DNA from: Gemmatimonadota bacterium
GTDB taxonomy: Bacteria > Gemmatimonadota > Gemmatimonadetes > Gemmatimonadales > Gemmatimonadaceae
Reading direction: 5' to 3'
DNA: 64,000 bases
NCBI GenBank assembly: GCA_016871895.1
Contig: VHBO01000007.1
Location: forward strand, 16,434-80,433
The notes beneath the pieces are model-generated. The model saw only the letters and a program-made list of their open reading frames with translations, made no database searches and was not told the DNA's origin. The position numbers were made by a program, and so were the translations under genes. The first letter of the stretch is position 1. Every line of letters begins with the position of its first letter. This document shows positions 36,810 to 45,496 of this stretch, piece by piece.

Positions 36810-38194
36810 CCGCCGCGCGCGAGGCGCGCGAAGGTCGCGCCACGCTCCTGATAATCGGTGAACATGTCGTAGCTGGAGCAGGCCGGCGCGAGAAGGACGA
36901 CGTCGCCCGGGCGGGCGAGGGCCCGCGCGCGCGCCACGACGTGCGCGAAGTCGGTCCCCGCCCCTTCCACCGGGACCACGCCCTGGAGGTCCTCGACGAT
37001 GCGGAGCTCCGCCTCCCCATACGCCACGACGTGCCGGACGCGCGTCCGCAGCGCCTCGCCGAGCGCCGTATACGGCTCGCCCTTGTGCCGCCCGCCCAAG
37101 AGGAGGACGACGGGCCGCGTCATCCCCTCGAGCGCGGCGCGCGCCGCCTGCACGTTCGTCGCCTTGGAGTCATTGACCCAGAGGACGCCGTCGGTCTCGA
37201 CCACGGGCTCGAGACGGTGCGGCACGGCCCGGAAGGTCCGGAGCCCCTCCGCCAGCGCGGCACGAGCAGCCGGCGAACGATGCGCGGGATCGGCCGCCCA
37301 GACCGCGAGGCCGGCGCAGAGCGCGTTCGCGACATTGTGCGCGCCGAGCAGCGGCAAGCGATCGCGGTCGAGCAGTGACGCCCCATCGAGCATCAGTCGA
37401 CCGTGCGCGGCGTCGAACCAGGCGGTGGCGCTCGGGTCGACCAACGAGAAGCGTTCGACGCGGCCGGGGAACCGAGCGGTCCGCGCCGTCACCTCGGCAT
37501 CGTCGCCGTTCACGACCCGTACGCTCGCCGCGGTCGCGTTCGCGAAGAGGCGCATCTTGTCGCCATAGTAGGCGTCCAACGCGTCGTATCGGTCGAGATG
37601 GTCCGGGGCGAGGTTCGTGAGCATCGCGACCGTGGGCGCGATCGACGGCGTGTCGTGGAGCTGGAAGCTCGAGATCTCGAGCGCGATCCACGTCGGCCGC
37701 TCCGCGGCGAGCGCGACCTCGGCGAGCGGCGTCCCGATGTTCCCCGCCTCCGCCACGCGGTGCCCGAGCGTGCGGAGCAGGTGCCCGACGAGGGCGGTGA
37801 CCGTCGTCTTACCGTTCGTCCCCGTGGTCGCGATACAGGGGATCCCGGCGAGCACCGGCAGCGCGAGCTCGATCTCGGAGATGACCGGCACACCGGCCGC
37901 CGCGGCAGCGCGGAGCGGCGGCGCGGCTGGCGGGATCCCCGGGCTCACGACCACCGTGCCGGCGCGCGCGATCCGGTCAAGGTCGTGCGTGCCGACATCG
38001 ACCGCGACACCGATCGCCGAGAGCGCCTCGGCCGCCACCCGCGCCGCGGGGGTCGCGCCGACGTCGCTCGCGTACACCGTCGCTCCGTGCGCGACGAGGA
38101 GCCGCGCCGCCGCGACCCCGCTGCACCCGAGGCCGAGGACCGCGACCTCGCCGCGCGCCGTCAACGATGCGAGCGGGGCGGCCGGACCGCTCAT
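36806..38194 (-). CDS. murD: UDP-N-acetylmuramoylalanine-D-glutamate ligase
   Basis: Adds D-Glu to UDP-MurNAc-L-Ala. The ATG at 38192-38194 overlaps the mraY stop (ATGA), giving 462 residues beginning MSGPAAPLASL; the longer upstream frame is a shadow of mraY. N-domain VLGLGCSGVAAARLLVAHGATVYASD, ATP loop ATTGTNGKTTVTALVGHL, LTNLAPDHLDRY, and C-domain WVNDSKATNVQAARAAL and LLGGRHKG. Confidence 0.96.
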   Translation of the reverse strand: MSGPAAPLASLTARGEVAVLGLGCSGVAAARLLVAHGATVYASDVGATPAARVAAEALSAIGVAVDVGTHDLDRIARAGTVVVSPGIPPAAPPLRAAAAAGVPVISEIELALPVLAGIPCIATTGTNGKTTVTALVGHLLRTLGHRVAEAGNIGTPLAEVALAAERPTWIALEISSFQLHDTPSIAPTVAMLTNLAPDHLDRYDALDAYYGDKMRLFANATAASVRVVNGDDAEVTARTARFPGRVERFSLVDPSATAWFDAAHGRLMLDGASLLDRDRLPLLGAHNVANALCAGLAVWAADPAHRSPAARAALAEGLRTFRAVPHRLEPVVETDGVLWVNDSKATNVQAARAALEGMTRPVVLLLGGRHKGEPYTALGEALRTRVRHVVAYGEAELRIVEDLQGVVPVEGAGTDFAHVVARARALARPGDVVLLAPACSSYDMFTDYQERGATFARLARGG

Positions 38195-39324
38195 CGCAGC
38201 TTCAGCGTCGAGAGCGCGAGGAAGGCGCAGAGGACCCCGAGGATCCAGAAGCGCACGACCACCTGCGTCTCCGGCCATCCGGAGAGTTCGAAGTGATGAT
38301 GCAACGGCGCCCGCCGGAAGACGCGATGCGCCTGCGCGTAAGCGAGGCCGTGCCGACGGCGACGCCACTTGAACGCGCTACGCTGGACGATCACCGAGAG
38401 GGTCTCCACGACGAAGACGCCCCCCACGATGAGAACGAGGAACTCACTCTTGAGGAGGATCGCCACCGCGCCGAGCGCTCCGCCGAGGGCCAGCGACCCG
38501 GTGTCGCCCATGAAGACCTGCGCCGGGTGCGCGTTGTACCAGAGGAAACCGACCGCCGCGCCGAACACCGCCGAACAGAAGATCGTGAGCTCCCCCGCCC
38601 CGCGGAGGAAGAAGATCTGCAGGTAGGCCGACGCGTCCGCGCGTCCCATCACATACGCGAAGAGCCCCATCGTCAGCATCGCAATCGCCATCAGCCCCGC
38701 CGCGAGGCCGTCGAGCCCGTCGGTGAGGTTCACCGCGTTGCTCGTCCCCGTCATCACGAAGGTCACGAAGGGGAGATACAGCAGCGGGACCGCCGGCACG
38801 ATCAGCACGTACTTGTAGAACGGCAGCGTCGTGGAGGCGCCAGGCAGTTGGTTGAGGGGCACCTGCCAGATGTACCAGCCGAGGGCGAGGCCGATCAACA
38901 CCTGCCCCGTGAGCTTGTAGCGCTCGACGAGTCCGAGATTCTCCTGCCCGAGCCGCTTCTGGCGGAGCTTCAGATAGTCGTCAAGGAATCCGAGCGCGCC
39001 CATCGCGAGCGTGACGGCCAGCGCAAGCCAGACGTAGCGGCTCTCGAGGCGCATCCAGAGGATGGTCGCGCCAGCAACCGCCACCAAAATGATGAGCCCT
39101 CCCATCGTCGGCGTCGTCCCCTTCGCGGCGTGCGAGTCCGGCGTGCCCTCGCGCACGACCTGATGGATCTGCATCGCGCGCAGCCGGCGCAGGATCTTCG
39201 GCCCGATGACGAACGACAGCAGCAGCGCCGTCACCGCGGCGCCGGCGGCGCGGAAGGAGATGTAGCGGAAGATGTTGAAGGCGCTCTCGTACTCCCGGAG
39301 CGGGAAGAGGAACTCGTAGAGCAT
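38191..39324 (-). CDS. mraY: MraY, phospho-MurNAc-pentapeptide transferase
   Basis: Forms lipid I on undecaprenyl phosphate. 377 residues with about ten membrane helices. Motifs: TPTMGGLIILVA (early cytoplasmic loop), the Asp-rich LGFLDDYLK, NAVNLTDGLDGLA, and FMGDTGSLALGGALG with HHHFE near the C-terminus. The ATG overlaps the murF stop by one base (TGATG). Confidence 0.97.
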   Translation of the reverse strand: MLYEFLFPLREYESAFNIFRYISFRAAGAAVTALLLSFVIGPKILRRLRAMQIHQVVREGTPDSHAAKGTTPTMGGLIILVAVAGATILWMRLESRYVWLALAVTLAMGALGFLDDYLKLRQKRLGQENLGLVERYKLTGQVLIGLALGWYIWQVPLNQLPGASTTLPFYKYVLIVPAVPLLYLPFVTFVMTGTSNAVNLTDGLDGLAAGLMAIAMLTMGLFAYVMGRADASAYLQIFFLRGAGELTIFCSAVFGAAVGFLWYNAHPAQVFMGDTGSLALGGALGAVAILLKSEFLVLIVGGVFVVETLSVIVQRSAFKWRRRRHGLAYAQAHRVFRRAPLHHHFELSGWPETQVVVRFWILGVLCAFLALSTLKLR

Positions 39325-40649
39325 CAGCCGGTGGCCCAGGAGGTGAGGAGAGGGACGAGACGTTCAAGCTGCACGCCGCGCGAGGCCTTGAGGAGGATCG
39401 CCGCATCGGGGGCGAGGCGCGGTCGGAGCTGCGGCCAGAGGTCCGCCACGTCCTCGGCGATCACGACGCGGGGATCATCCGGGGCGGCTGCCGCGAGCGC
39501 GGGCCCGAAGGCGCCGATGCCGCAGATGAGCTCCGCCGGGCCGGCGAGCGCCGCGGCCGCGATCTCCGCGTGCGCACGCGCCTCCGCGACACCGAGCTCC
39601 CGCATCGTACCGAGGACCGCGACCCGCTGCCGCCCCGCCCCGAGCTCGGCGAGCAGCGCGAGCGCCGCGCGCGCCGAACCGGGATTCGCGTTGTACGCAT
39701 CGTTGAGCAGCAGCGCCCGACCGAGCGGCGCGACGGCGGAGCGCATCGACGGCGTCGCCATCGCCGCGAGCCCGACGGCGGCATCGGCGGCCGCGATCCC
39801 GAATTCGGCGCCGACCGTGAGCGCGAGCGCCGCATTCGCGACGTTGTGCCGCCCGCGCAGCGCGAGTTCGATGCGCACCCCGTCCCACTCGAGCCAGCCG
39901 CGGCCGTCCGCGAGCAGCCCCGACGTGCCGGGCACGTGCACGGGGATCACCCGCGCCGCCCGACGCGAGGCCTCCGCGACGACCTCCGGCTCGGCGGCCG
40001 GCACGACCGCGACGGGGACCTCGTCGCACACGGAGAGCTCCTCCGCCATCACCCCCGCGAGATCACCGAGCCCCTCGAGGTGTTCTTCCTGGATCGTCGT
40101 GATCACCACGAGGTCGGGACGCATCACCTCGCGCAGCACCGCGAGCTCGCCGGGCTGGTTCGTCCCCGCTTCGATCACCGCGACGTCGGCCGCGTCGTCG
40201 AGCGCCAGCAGCGTCAACGGGACGCCGATCTGGTTGTTGAGGTTCCCCGTTGTGGCGTGGACCGTCAGCCGACTGCCGAGGACCGCACGGAGGAGTTCCT
40301 TCGTGCTGGTCTTCCCGTTTGAGCCGGCGACGGCGATCACCGCACGTCCCCACGCGAGTCGGCGATACCGCGCGAGCGCCCCCAGCGCCGCCCCGGTATC
40401 CTCGACGGCGAAGACCGGGACGCCGAGTCCCGCGGCTCGTGTCGGGTCGGCGACCACCACCGCCGCGGCCCCTGCGCGCACCGCCGCCGCCAGATGGTCG
40501 TGCGCATCGTGCTGCTCGCCGCGCAACGCGACGAAGCACCGTCCGGTGAGGTCCTGCCGCGTATCGGTGCCGATGCCCGCGAGCGGCCGCCCGTCGCGGG
40601 GGCCGGTGCCGAGCGCCTGCGCGACGCGGGCGAGGGTCCAGAAGGTCAT
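39324..40649 (-). CDS. murF: UDP-MurNAc-tripeptide-D-Ala-D-Ala ligase
   Basis: Completes the UDP-MurNAc-pentapeptide. 441 residues. N-domain FVALRGEQHDAHDHLAAAVRAGA, ATP loop AVAGSNGKTSTKELL, VIEAGTNQPGELAVL, and C-domain LLNDAYNANPGSARAAL. It overlaps mraY and murE by short stop/start junctions. The D-Ala-D-Ala ligase (ddl) that supplies its substrate is not in this window. Confidence 0.96.
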   Translation of the reverse strand: MTFWTLARVAQALGTGPRDGRPLAGIGTDTRQDLTGRCFVALRGEQHDAHDHLAAAVRAGAAAVVVADPTRAAGLGVPVFAVEDTGAALGALARYRRLAWGRAVIAVAGSNGKTSTKELLRAVLGSRLTVHATTGNLNNQIGVPLTLLALDDAADVAVIEAGTNQPGELAVLREVMRPDLVVITTIQEEHLEGLGDLAGVMAEELSVCDEVPVAVVPAAEPEVVAEASRRAARVIPVHVPGTSGLLADGRGWLEWDGVRIELALRGRHNVANAALALTVGAEFGIAAADAAVGLAAMATPSMRSAVAPLGRALLLNDAYNANPGSARAALALLAELGAGRQRVAVLGTMRELGVAEARAHAEIAAAALAGPAELICGIGAFGPALAAAAPDDPRVVIAEDVADLWPQLRPRLAPDAAILLKASRGVQLERLVPLLTSWATG

Positions 40650-42130
40650 CGCGCCCGCTCCGCGAGGATCTCACGGACGATCAGCAGCTCGTCGAAGGGC
40701 GTCTTCGTCGTGCCGTAGAGCTGATACGTGTCCGGTCCCTTCCCCACGAGGAGGACGAGATCGTCGGTCGGATGCGCGAGCCCGATCGCGTGGGCGATCC
40801 CGGCGCGGCGGTCGGGGATCCGGTCGTAGCTCCCGGCGGGGAGTGCAGCGACGATGTCGTCGATGATCCGCGTCGGATCTTCGGTGCGCGGATTGTCGTC
40901 GGTGATGATCAAATGGTCCGCATACCGACGCGCCGCGTCGGCCATCAGCGGACGCTTCCCGCGGTCACGGTCACCGCCGCAACCGAAGACCAGGAGGATC
41001 CGCCCCCGGGTGTACGGTCGGAGCGCGGTCAGCACCCGCTCATACGCATCGGGCGTGTGCGCGTAATCACGGAGCACGAGCGGGGATTCGCTCAGGACCT
41101 CGAGCCGACCGGAGACCTGTGGGGTGCTCGCGAGCCGATCCGCGATGGTCGTCGGCGCCACACCGAGCGCGACCGCGGCGCCGACGGCACCGAGCGCATT
41201 CGCCACGTTGAAGTCGCCGAGAAGCGGGAAGGCGGCATCGGCAGCGCCCGACGGCGTCACCAACCGGAACGTGCTTCCGCGCGGCGTGAGGGCCATGCCC
41301 TCGACGCGCACATCCGCCGTCGGCGACGTGAGCCCGAACGTGAGCCGGTGCGGCGCGGCGGGGAGCCCATCCCACCAGCGGTCATCGGCGTTCGTGACGC
41401 GGACCCCCTGCGGGCCGAGGAGCCCGACCAGCCGTGCCTTCGCGTCACGGTAGGCCTCCATCGTACCGTGGTAGTCGAGATGGTCGCGCGTGAGGTTCGT
41501 GAAGACCGCCGCATCGAAGGCGATCCCCCGCACGCGGTCCTGATCGAGCGCGTGCGAGGAGCACTCCATCGCCACCGTCTTCACGCCCGCCTCGACGAGC
41601 GCGCGCAGGACGCGCTGCAACTCGATCGGCCCCGGGGTGGTGAGGCCCTGCCCGCCCGGGAGCGGGCGCCCCTCGCTGCCGACCAGCACGCCAAGGGTCC
41701 CGATGCTCGCAGCGGTCCCGGTGGGCTCGTTCAGGAGGTGGCGGAGGATGCCGACCGTCGTGCTCTTCCCGTTCGTCCCGGTGACGCCGACGAGCCGCAA
41801 CGAGCGCGCGGGCTCCCCGTAATACGCCGCGGCCGCGACCGCGGCGGCAATCCGACTGTGCCGGACGACGAGCGCGGGGAGCGCCGTCTCCGCTCCCGCC
41901 TCCACGATCGCACACGACGCCCCGGCGGCCTCCACCTGCGAGAGGAAGTCGTGCCCGTCTCGCACGGCGCCGCGCACGGCGACGAAGCACCCACCGGGGG
42001 CGACCTGCCGGCTGTCATCGACGAGCGCGCTGATGCTCGGCGGAAGACTTCCGCGGACGGCGACGAGCTCCCCCGCACGCTCAAGGGCGGCGCGGAGCGT
42101 CTCGGTGGGGCACAGCGGAACGAAGGACAT
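40646..42130 (-). CDS. murE: MurE, meso-diaminopimelate-adding ligase
   Basis: Adds the third amino acid to the UDP-MurNAc dipeptide. 494 residues. N-domain FVAVRGAVRDGHDFLSQVEAAGA, ATP loop GVTGTNGKSTTVGILRHLL, CSSHALDQDRV, NLTRDHLDYHGTMEAYRDAKA. The C-domain has DDNPRTEDP: the DNPR motif marks meso-diaminopimelate specificity, so the wall should be of the Gram-negative DAP type. It overlaps murF (ATGA) and ftsI (TGATG). Confidence 0.96.
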   Translation of the reverse strand: MSFVPLCPTETLRAALERAGELVAVRGSLPPSISALVDDSRQVAPGGCFVAVRGAVRDGHDFLSQVEAAGASCAIVEAGAETALPALVVRHSRIAAAVAAAAYYGEPARSLRLVGVTGTNGKSTTVGILRHLLNEPTGTAASIGTLGVLVGSEGRPLPGGQGLTTPGPIELQRVLRALVEAGVKTVAMECSSHALDQDRVRGIAFDAAVFTNLTRDHLDYHGTMEAYRDAKARLVGLLGPQGVRVTNADDRWWDGLPAAPHRLTFGLTSPTADVRVEGMALTPRGSTFRLVTPSGAADAAFPLLGDFNVANALGAVGAAVALGVAPTTIADRLASTPQVSGRLEVLSESPLVLRDYAHTPDAYERVLTALRPYTRGRILLVFGCGGDRDRGKRPLMADAARRYADHLIITDDNPRTEDPTRIIDDIVAALPAGSYDRIPDRRAGIAHAIGLAHPTDDLVLLVGKGPDTYQLYGTTKTPFDELLIVREILAERAR

Positions 42131-44169
42131 CAGCGGGCGGACGGAAGGCGGACGAGCGCGCCGCCGGGGAGGAGCGTCCCCGCGGCGGGCGACGTCGACG
42201 GCCCGGCTCCGACCCCGACGAGGACCACCCGAAACCCCGCCGCGTGGAGCACACGCACGGCAGCGCGGGTCGGCAATCCGGTTACATCGGGGACGGCACG
42301 GAGCGAGTCGACGACGCCCTCGGGTCGAGACGGCCGAGCGAGGTCGAAGGTCACGGGGGGCCGCTCCGGCGGCTCGCTTCGGCGCACCGGGGCGGCGGGC
42401 GGCACGCCGGCACCGACCGGACCGGTGGCACCGGAAGGCGCGACGACGCCATCCACCGGTCCCGGACTGGCGGCCACCTTCCCCGCCTCGGCTTCCCCTG
42501 CCGGACGAGGCGTCGGCGGCGGTCCCCGCAACCCGGACGGGTCGAGCGCCCCATCGCGCGCGGCGATGGCGGCGGCGAGCACCGCCTTCGTCACCGGCGC
42601 GGCGGTGACACCGCCGTACGCGCCCTTCGGGTCATCGAGTTTCACCAGAATCACGAGCTGCGGCTCCTCTGCGGGAAAGAGCCCCACAAAGCTCGCCGTG
42701 TACGCCCCCGCCTCGTACCCGCGCCCATCGTCCCGCGTGCGACGCGCCGTGCCCGATTTGCCGCCGAGCGAATAAACGGCGAGGTCGGCCGCGGTCGCCG
42801 TGCCGCCCTCGACCACGTCACGCAGCAGCCCCCGCATCGTGCGCGCCGTCGCCTCGGACATCAGCCGACGCACCACCCGACGCGACGCCCGGAACGTCAC
42901 CCGGTCCTCGGCATCGCGGATCTCGCGCACGAGCTGCGGTTCCAGCAGCTCGCCGCCGTTCGCGATCGCCCCGTACGCGAGCGCGAGCTGGAGCGGCGTC
43001 ACCGCGATCTCGTAGCCCATCGCCAGTGAGGCGGGCGACTGGAGCGACCATTCGGGGACGGGGCGGAGCCGCCCCGGTGATTCCGACGGATACGGCACCC
43101 CGGTCACCATCCCGAACCCGGCGTCCCGCAGTACCCCGTACTGGTCGCGCGGCGAGAGCCGCTGGGCGAACTGCACGATCCCGATGTTCGACGAGTACTG
43201 CATCACCTCCGCGAAGGTGAGCGACGGTGCCTCGTGCACATCGGCGATGGTGCGCCCATTGAGCGTGAAGCGGCCGTTGTAGGTCGGAATCGATTCTTCG
43301 ACCCGCGCGAGGCCCCGGTCGAGGAGGGCCGCGGCGACGAACGGCTTGAGCGTCGAGCCGGGCTCGTACGGTTCCGTGAGCGCCGTCGCCCCGGTGGCGT
43401 CGGGCCGCGCCCGGCGGCTCGCGAGTGCACGGATGGCGCCGTCGCGGGGGTCGAGGACGACGACGTCCCCGCCCCGCGCCCCGAGTGCGGCGATGGCGTC
43501 GGCGAGGGCGCGCTCCGCGATGTCCTGGAGCCCCTGATGCAAGGTGAGCACCACCGTGCGCCCGGGCACCGGGGGTTCCACGCGCTCCTCCGGCGAGGTG
43601 AGTGCACCGTTCCGGCCCGCGCGCACCAGCACGGTGCGCCCGTCACGCCCCCGCAGTGCCCCGTCGAGCGCGGCCTCGACACCACCCACCGCCCGGCCCT
43701 CCCGGTCCACGACGCCGAGGAGGTTGCGCAGGCCGGCGGTGGCGGGCGGGACGCGCTCGATCACCCGTCGGGGGTGCACCCCGCGCATCGCGAGGAGATC
43801 GGCCACGTCGGTCGCGAGATGCTGGCCGGGAAGTTCGACCCACTTCCGCCCGAGGTCGGTCGCGCGCTGGACGAACGCGTCGAGGACGCCGACGCGCCGG
43901 AGCGCGGCGGCGAGCGCCGCGCGATCCCGGATCTCGGTGGGCGCCACGTCGATCCGTACGAGCTCGCGGCTGTCGACGAGGACGACCCCCGACGCATCCA
44001 GGATGCGGCCGCGGACCGCCGGCATCGCACGCTCGACCGTCTGCTGGTCGCGCGCCTCGGCCTGCCACCGCGCGCGCTGCCGCAGCTGGACCCACCCCGA
44101 CCGCGCAATGAGCGCGAGGGCGAAGCCCACGAGGACGAGATGCACTCCCTGCGTCCGTGACACGCGCAT
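42130..44169 (-). CDS. ftsI: Division transpeptidase FtsI (PBP3 type) with PASTA domain
   Basis: Septal class B penicillin-binding protein, 679 residues. An N-terminal transmembrane helix (about 9-22) is followed by the dimerisation/pedestal domain from MPAVRGRILDASGVVL. The transpeptidase domain carries SxxK with Ser272 and Lys275 (GSTLKPF), SSN in MQYSSNIGIV and KSGT in LGGKSGTARR. A Pro/Ala/Gly-rich linker leads to one C-terminal PASTA repeat (VPDVTGLPTRAAVRVLHAAG). A PASTA tail is more typical of spoVD/pbpX-like enzymes, and it is notable in a DAP-type Gram-negative setting. Confidence 0.94.
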   Translation of the reverse strand: MRVSRTQGVHLVLVGFALALIARSGWVQLRQRARWQAEARDQQTVERAMPAVRGRILDASGVVLVDSRELVRIDVAPTEIRDRAALAAALRRVGVLDAFVQRATDLGRKWVELPGQHLATDVADLLAMRGVHPRRVIERVPPATAGLRNLLGVVDREGRAVGGVEAALDGALRGRDGRTVLVRAGRNGALTSPEERVEPPVPGRTVVLTLHQGLQDIAERALADAIAALGARGGDVVVLDPRDGAIRALASRRARPDATGATALTEPYEPGSTLKPFVAAALLDRGLARVEESIPTYNGRFTLNGRTIADVHEAPSLTFAEVMQYSSNIGIVQFAQRLSPRDQYGVLRDAGFGMVTGVPYPSESPGRLRPVPEWSLQSPASLAMGYEIAVTPLQLALAYGAIANGGELLEPQLVREIRDAEDRVTFRASRRVVRRLMSEATARTMRGLLRDVVEGGTATAADLAVYSLGGKSGTARRTRDDGRGYEAGAYTASFVGLFPAEEPQLVILVKLDDPKGAYGGVTAAPVTKAVLAAAIAARDGALDPSGLRGPPPTPRPAGEAEAGKVAASPGPVDGVVAPSGATGPVGAGVPPAAPVRRSEPPERPPVTFDLARPSRPEGVVDSLRAVPDVTGLPTRAAVRVLHAAGFRVVLVGVGAGPSTSPAAGTLLPGGALVRLPSAR

Positions 44170-44456
44170 CAGCGCCCCGCGTCGGGGGTGGGGCGCGGCA
44201 GACGGATCACGAGACTCTCCGGCGGGATCCGCATCCCGAGCCGTTCCTCCACGGTACGCGCGAGGCGGGCGCGGCTCGAGGCATCACGAATCGCGCCCTC
44301 GAGCGCCGCCTCGGTCGCCGCGAGCGACCCGCGCGTCTCGCGCAGCTCCCGCAGCGTGCGCGCCTGCGCCACGCCGACGCTCCGGCGCCAGATCACACCG
44401 GCGGCGACCACGACGAAGGCGAGGAGTCCAAGCAGGACGAGGCTGCGGCCGCGCAC
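44169..44456 (-). CDS. ftsL: FtsL-like small division protein
   Basis: A 95-residue bitopic protein from the GTG at 44454-44456, two bases after the rsmH stop. Short basic N-terminus (VRGRS), one transmembrane helix (LVLLGLLAFVVVAAGVIW, about 6-23), then a heptad-rich coiled coil (LRELRETRGSLAATEAALEGAIRDASSRARLARTVEERL by pattern) and the motif ERLGMRIPPESLVIRL. Size, topology, coiled coil and the place between rsmH and ftsI define FtsL; sequence conservation in this family is low. An in-frame longer reading upstream lies within rsmH. Confidence 0.82.
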   Translation of the reverse strand: MRGRSLVLLGLLAFVVVAAGVIWRRSVGVAQARTLRELRETRGSLAATEAALEGAIRDASSRARLARTVEERLGMRIPPESLVIRLPRPTPDAGR

Positions 44457-44458
44457 GC

Positions 44459-45403
44459 TCAGTCCCCCTCGGCCCGACGCCAGGCTCGGAGCCGTGCGCT
44501 CCGCGCGCGGGGATTCCCGGCGATCTCCGTCTCCAACGCCACCACGCCCCGACGCGTGAGTAACGTCCCCGCCGCGACACCCGGGCAGGTGCACATCGGT
44601 TGCCGTGGCGGACAGGTGCAGGCGGTGCTCCACGCGCGGAACGACTGCTTCACGATCCGGTCCTCCCCCGAGTGATAGGCGATCACCGCGAGGACGCCGC
44701 CGGGCGCGAGTCGGTCACGGAGCGTCTCGAGGCCGCGCGCGAGGCCGCCGAGTTCGTCGTTGACCGCGATGCGGACGGCCTGGAAGAGCCGGGCGAACTC
44801 CCCGGGGCCGCTCCGTGCTCCGAGGACGGCGCGGATCGCCCCGACGAGATCATCGCTCACGGCGAAGGGATGCCGTTCCCGTCGGCGGATGATCTCCGCC
44901 GCGAGGCGAGCGGCCCGCGGCTCATCCCCCGCCTCGCGGAAGATCCGCGTCAACGTCGCGGCGTCACTCTCCATCAGCCACGCGGCGGCATCGAGCGGCT
45001 GGGTCGGATTCATCCGCATATCGAGCAGCACCCCGGGGCGGAACGAAAATCCACGCGCATCGTCGTCGAGCTGGCGCGAGGAAACGCCGAGGTCGAGGAG
45101 GATCCCGTCGAGGCGCCGCCCCTCCAGCGCCGGGATCTCCTCGATCGCATCGTGGTTCCCGAGCACGGCCTCGAAGCGCCCGGCGATCCCGGCGGCCTGC
45201 AGGCGCGCGGTCGCGACCTCGAGCGCCGCCGGGTCCCGATCGAGCCCGATGACCCGATGTCCCGCCTCGAGGAGTGCCGCCGTGTGACCGCCACCGCCGA
45301 GGGTGCCGTCGAGGATCGTCTCGCATCCCGTGAGGAGCGAACAGACCTCCTCGACGAGGACGGGCGCGTGCCAGGCGGAGGCATAGGTCAGGGGCGTCGA
45401 CAT
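44459..45403 (-). CDS. rsmH: RsmH, 16S rRNA m4C1402 methyltransferase
   Basis: SAM-dependent methyltransferase of 314 residues. It has the N-terminal HAPVLVEEVCSLL, SAM loop DGTLGGGGHTAALLE, GLDRDPAAL, LLDLGVSSRQLDDDARGFSF, and the C-terminal VIAYHSGEDRIVKQSF. The C-terminal CTCPPRQPMCTCPG Cys cluster is a common feature of the family. It is the first gene of the dcw run here, since no mraZ precedes it. An inverted repeat lies 39 bp upstream of the ATG. Confidence 0.96.
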   Translation of the reverse strand: MSTPLTYASAWHAPVLVEEVCSLLTGCETILDGTLGGGGHTAALLEAGHRVIGLDRDPAALEVATARLQAAGIAGRFEAVLGNHDAIEEIPALEGRRLDGILLDLGVSSRQLDDDARGFSFRPGVLLDMRMNPTQPLDAAAWLMESDAATLTRIFREAGDEPRAARLAAEIIRRRERHPFAVSDDLVGAIRAVLGARSGPGEFARLFQAVRIAVNDELGGLARGLETLRDRLAPGGVLAVIAYHSGEDRIVKQSFRAWSTACTCPPRQPMCTCPGVAAGTLLTRRGVVALETEIAGNPRARSARLRAWRRAEGD

Positions 45404-45441
45404 TCGTGGATGAAAGATGGCGACGGACCCCCCGGATGCAC

Positions 45442-45474
45442 GACACCCGCCGGCGCAGGGCGCCGGCGGGTGTC
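45442..45474 (-). terminator. 15-bp perfect hairpin between the TPR gene and rsmH
   Basis: Arms GACACCCGCCGGCGC and its exact complement with a 3-base loop. It follows the TPR gene stop by 22 bp and precedes the dcw run. There is no U-tract on either side. Probably the end of the TPR gene transcript, or a barrier before rsmH. Confidence 0.5.
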
Positions 45475-45496
45475 GGTGCGCGCACTCAGCGCGACG

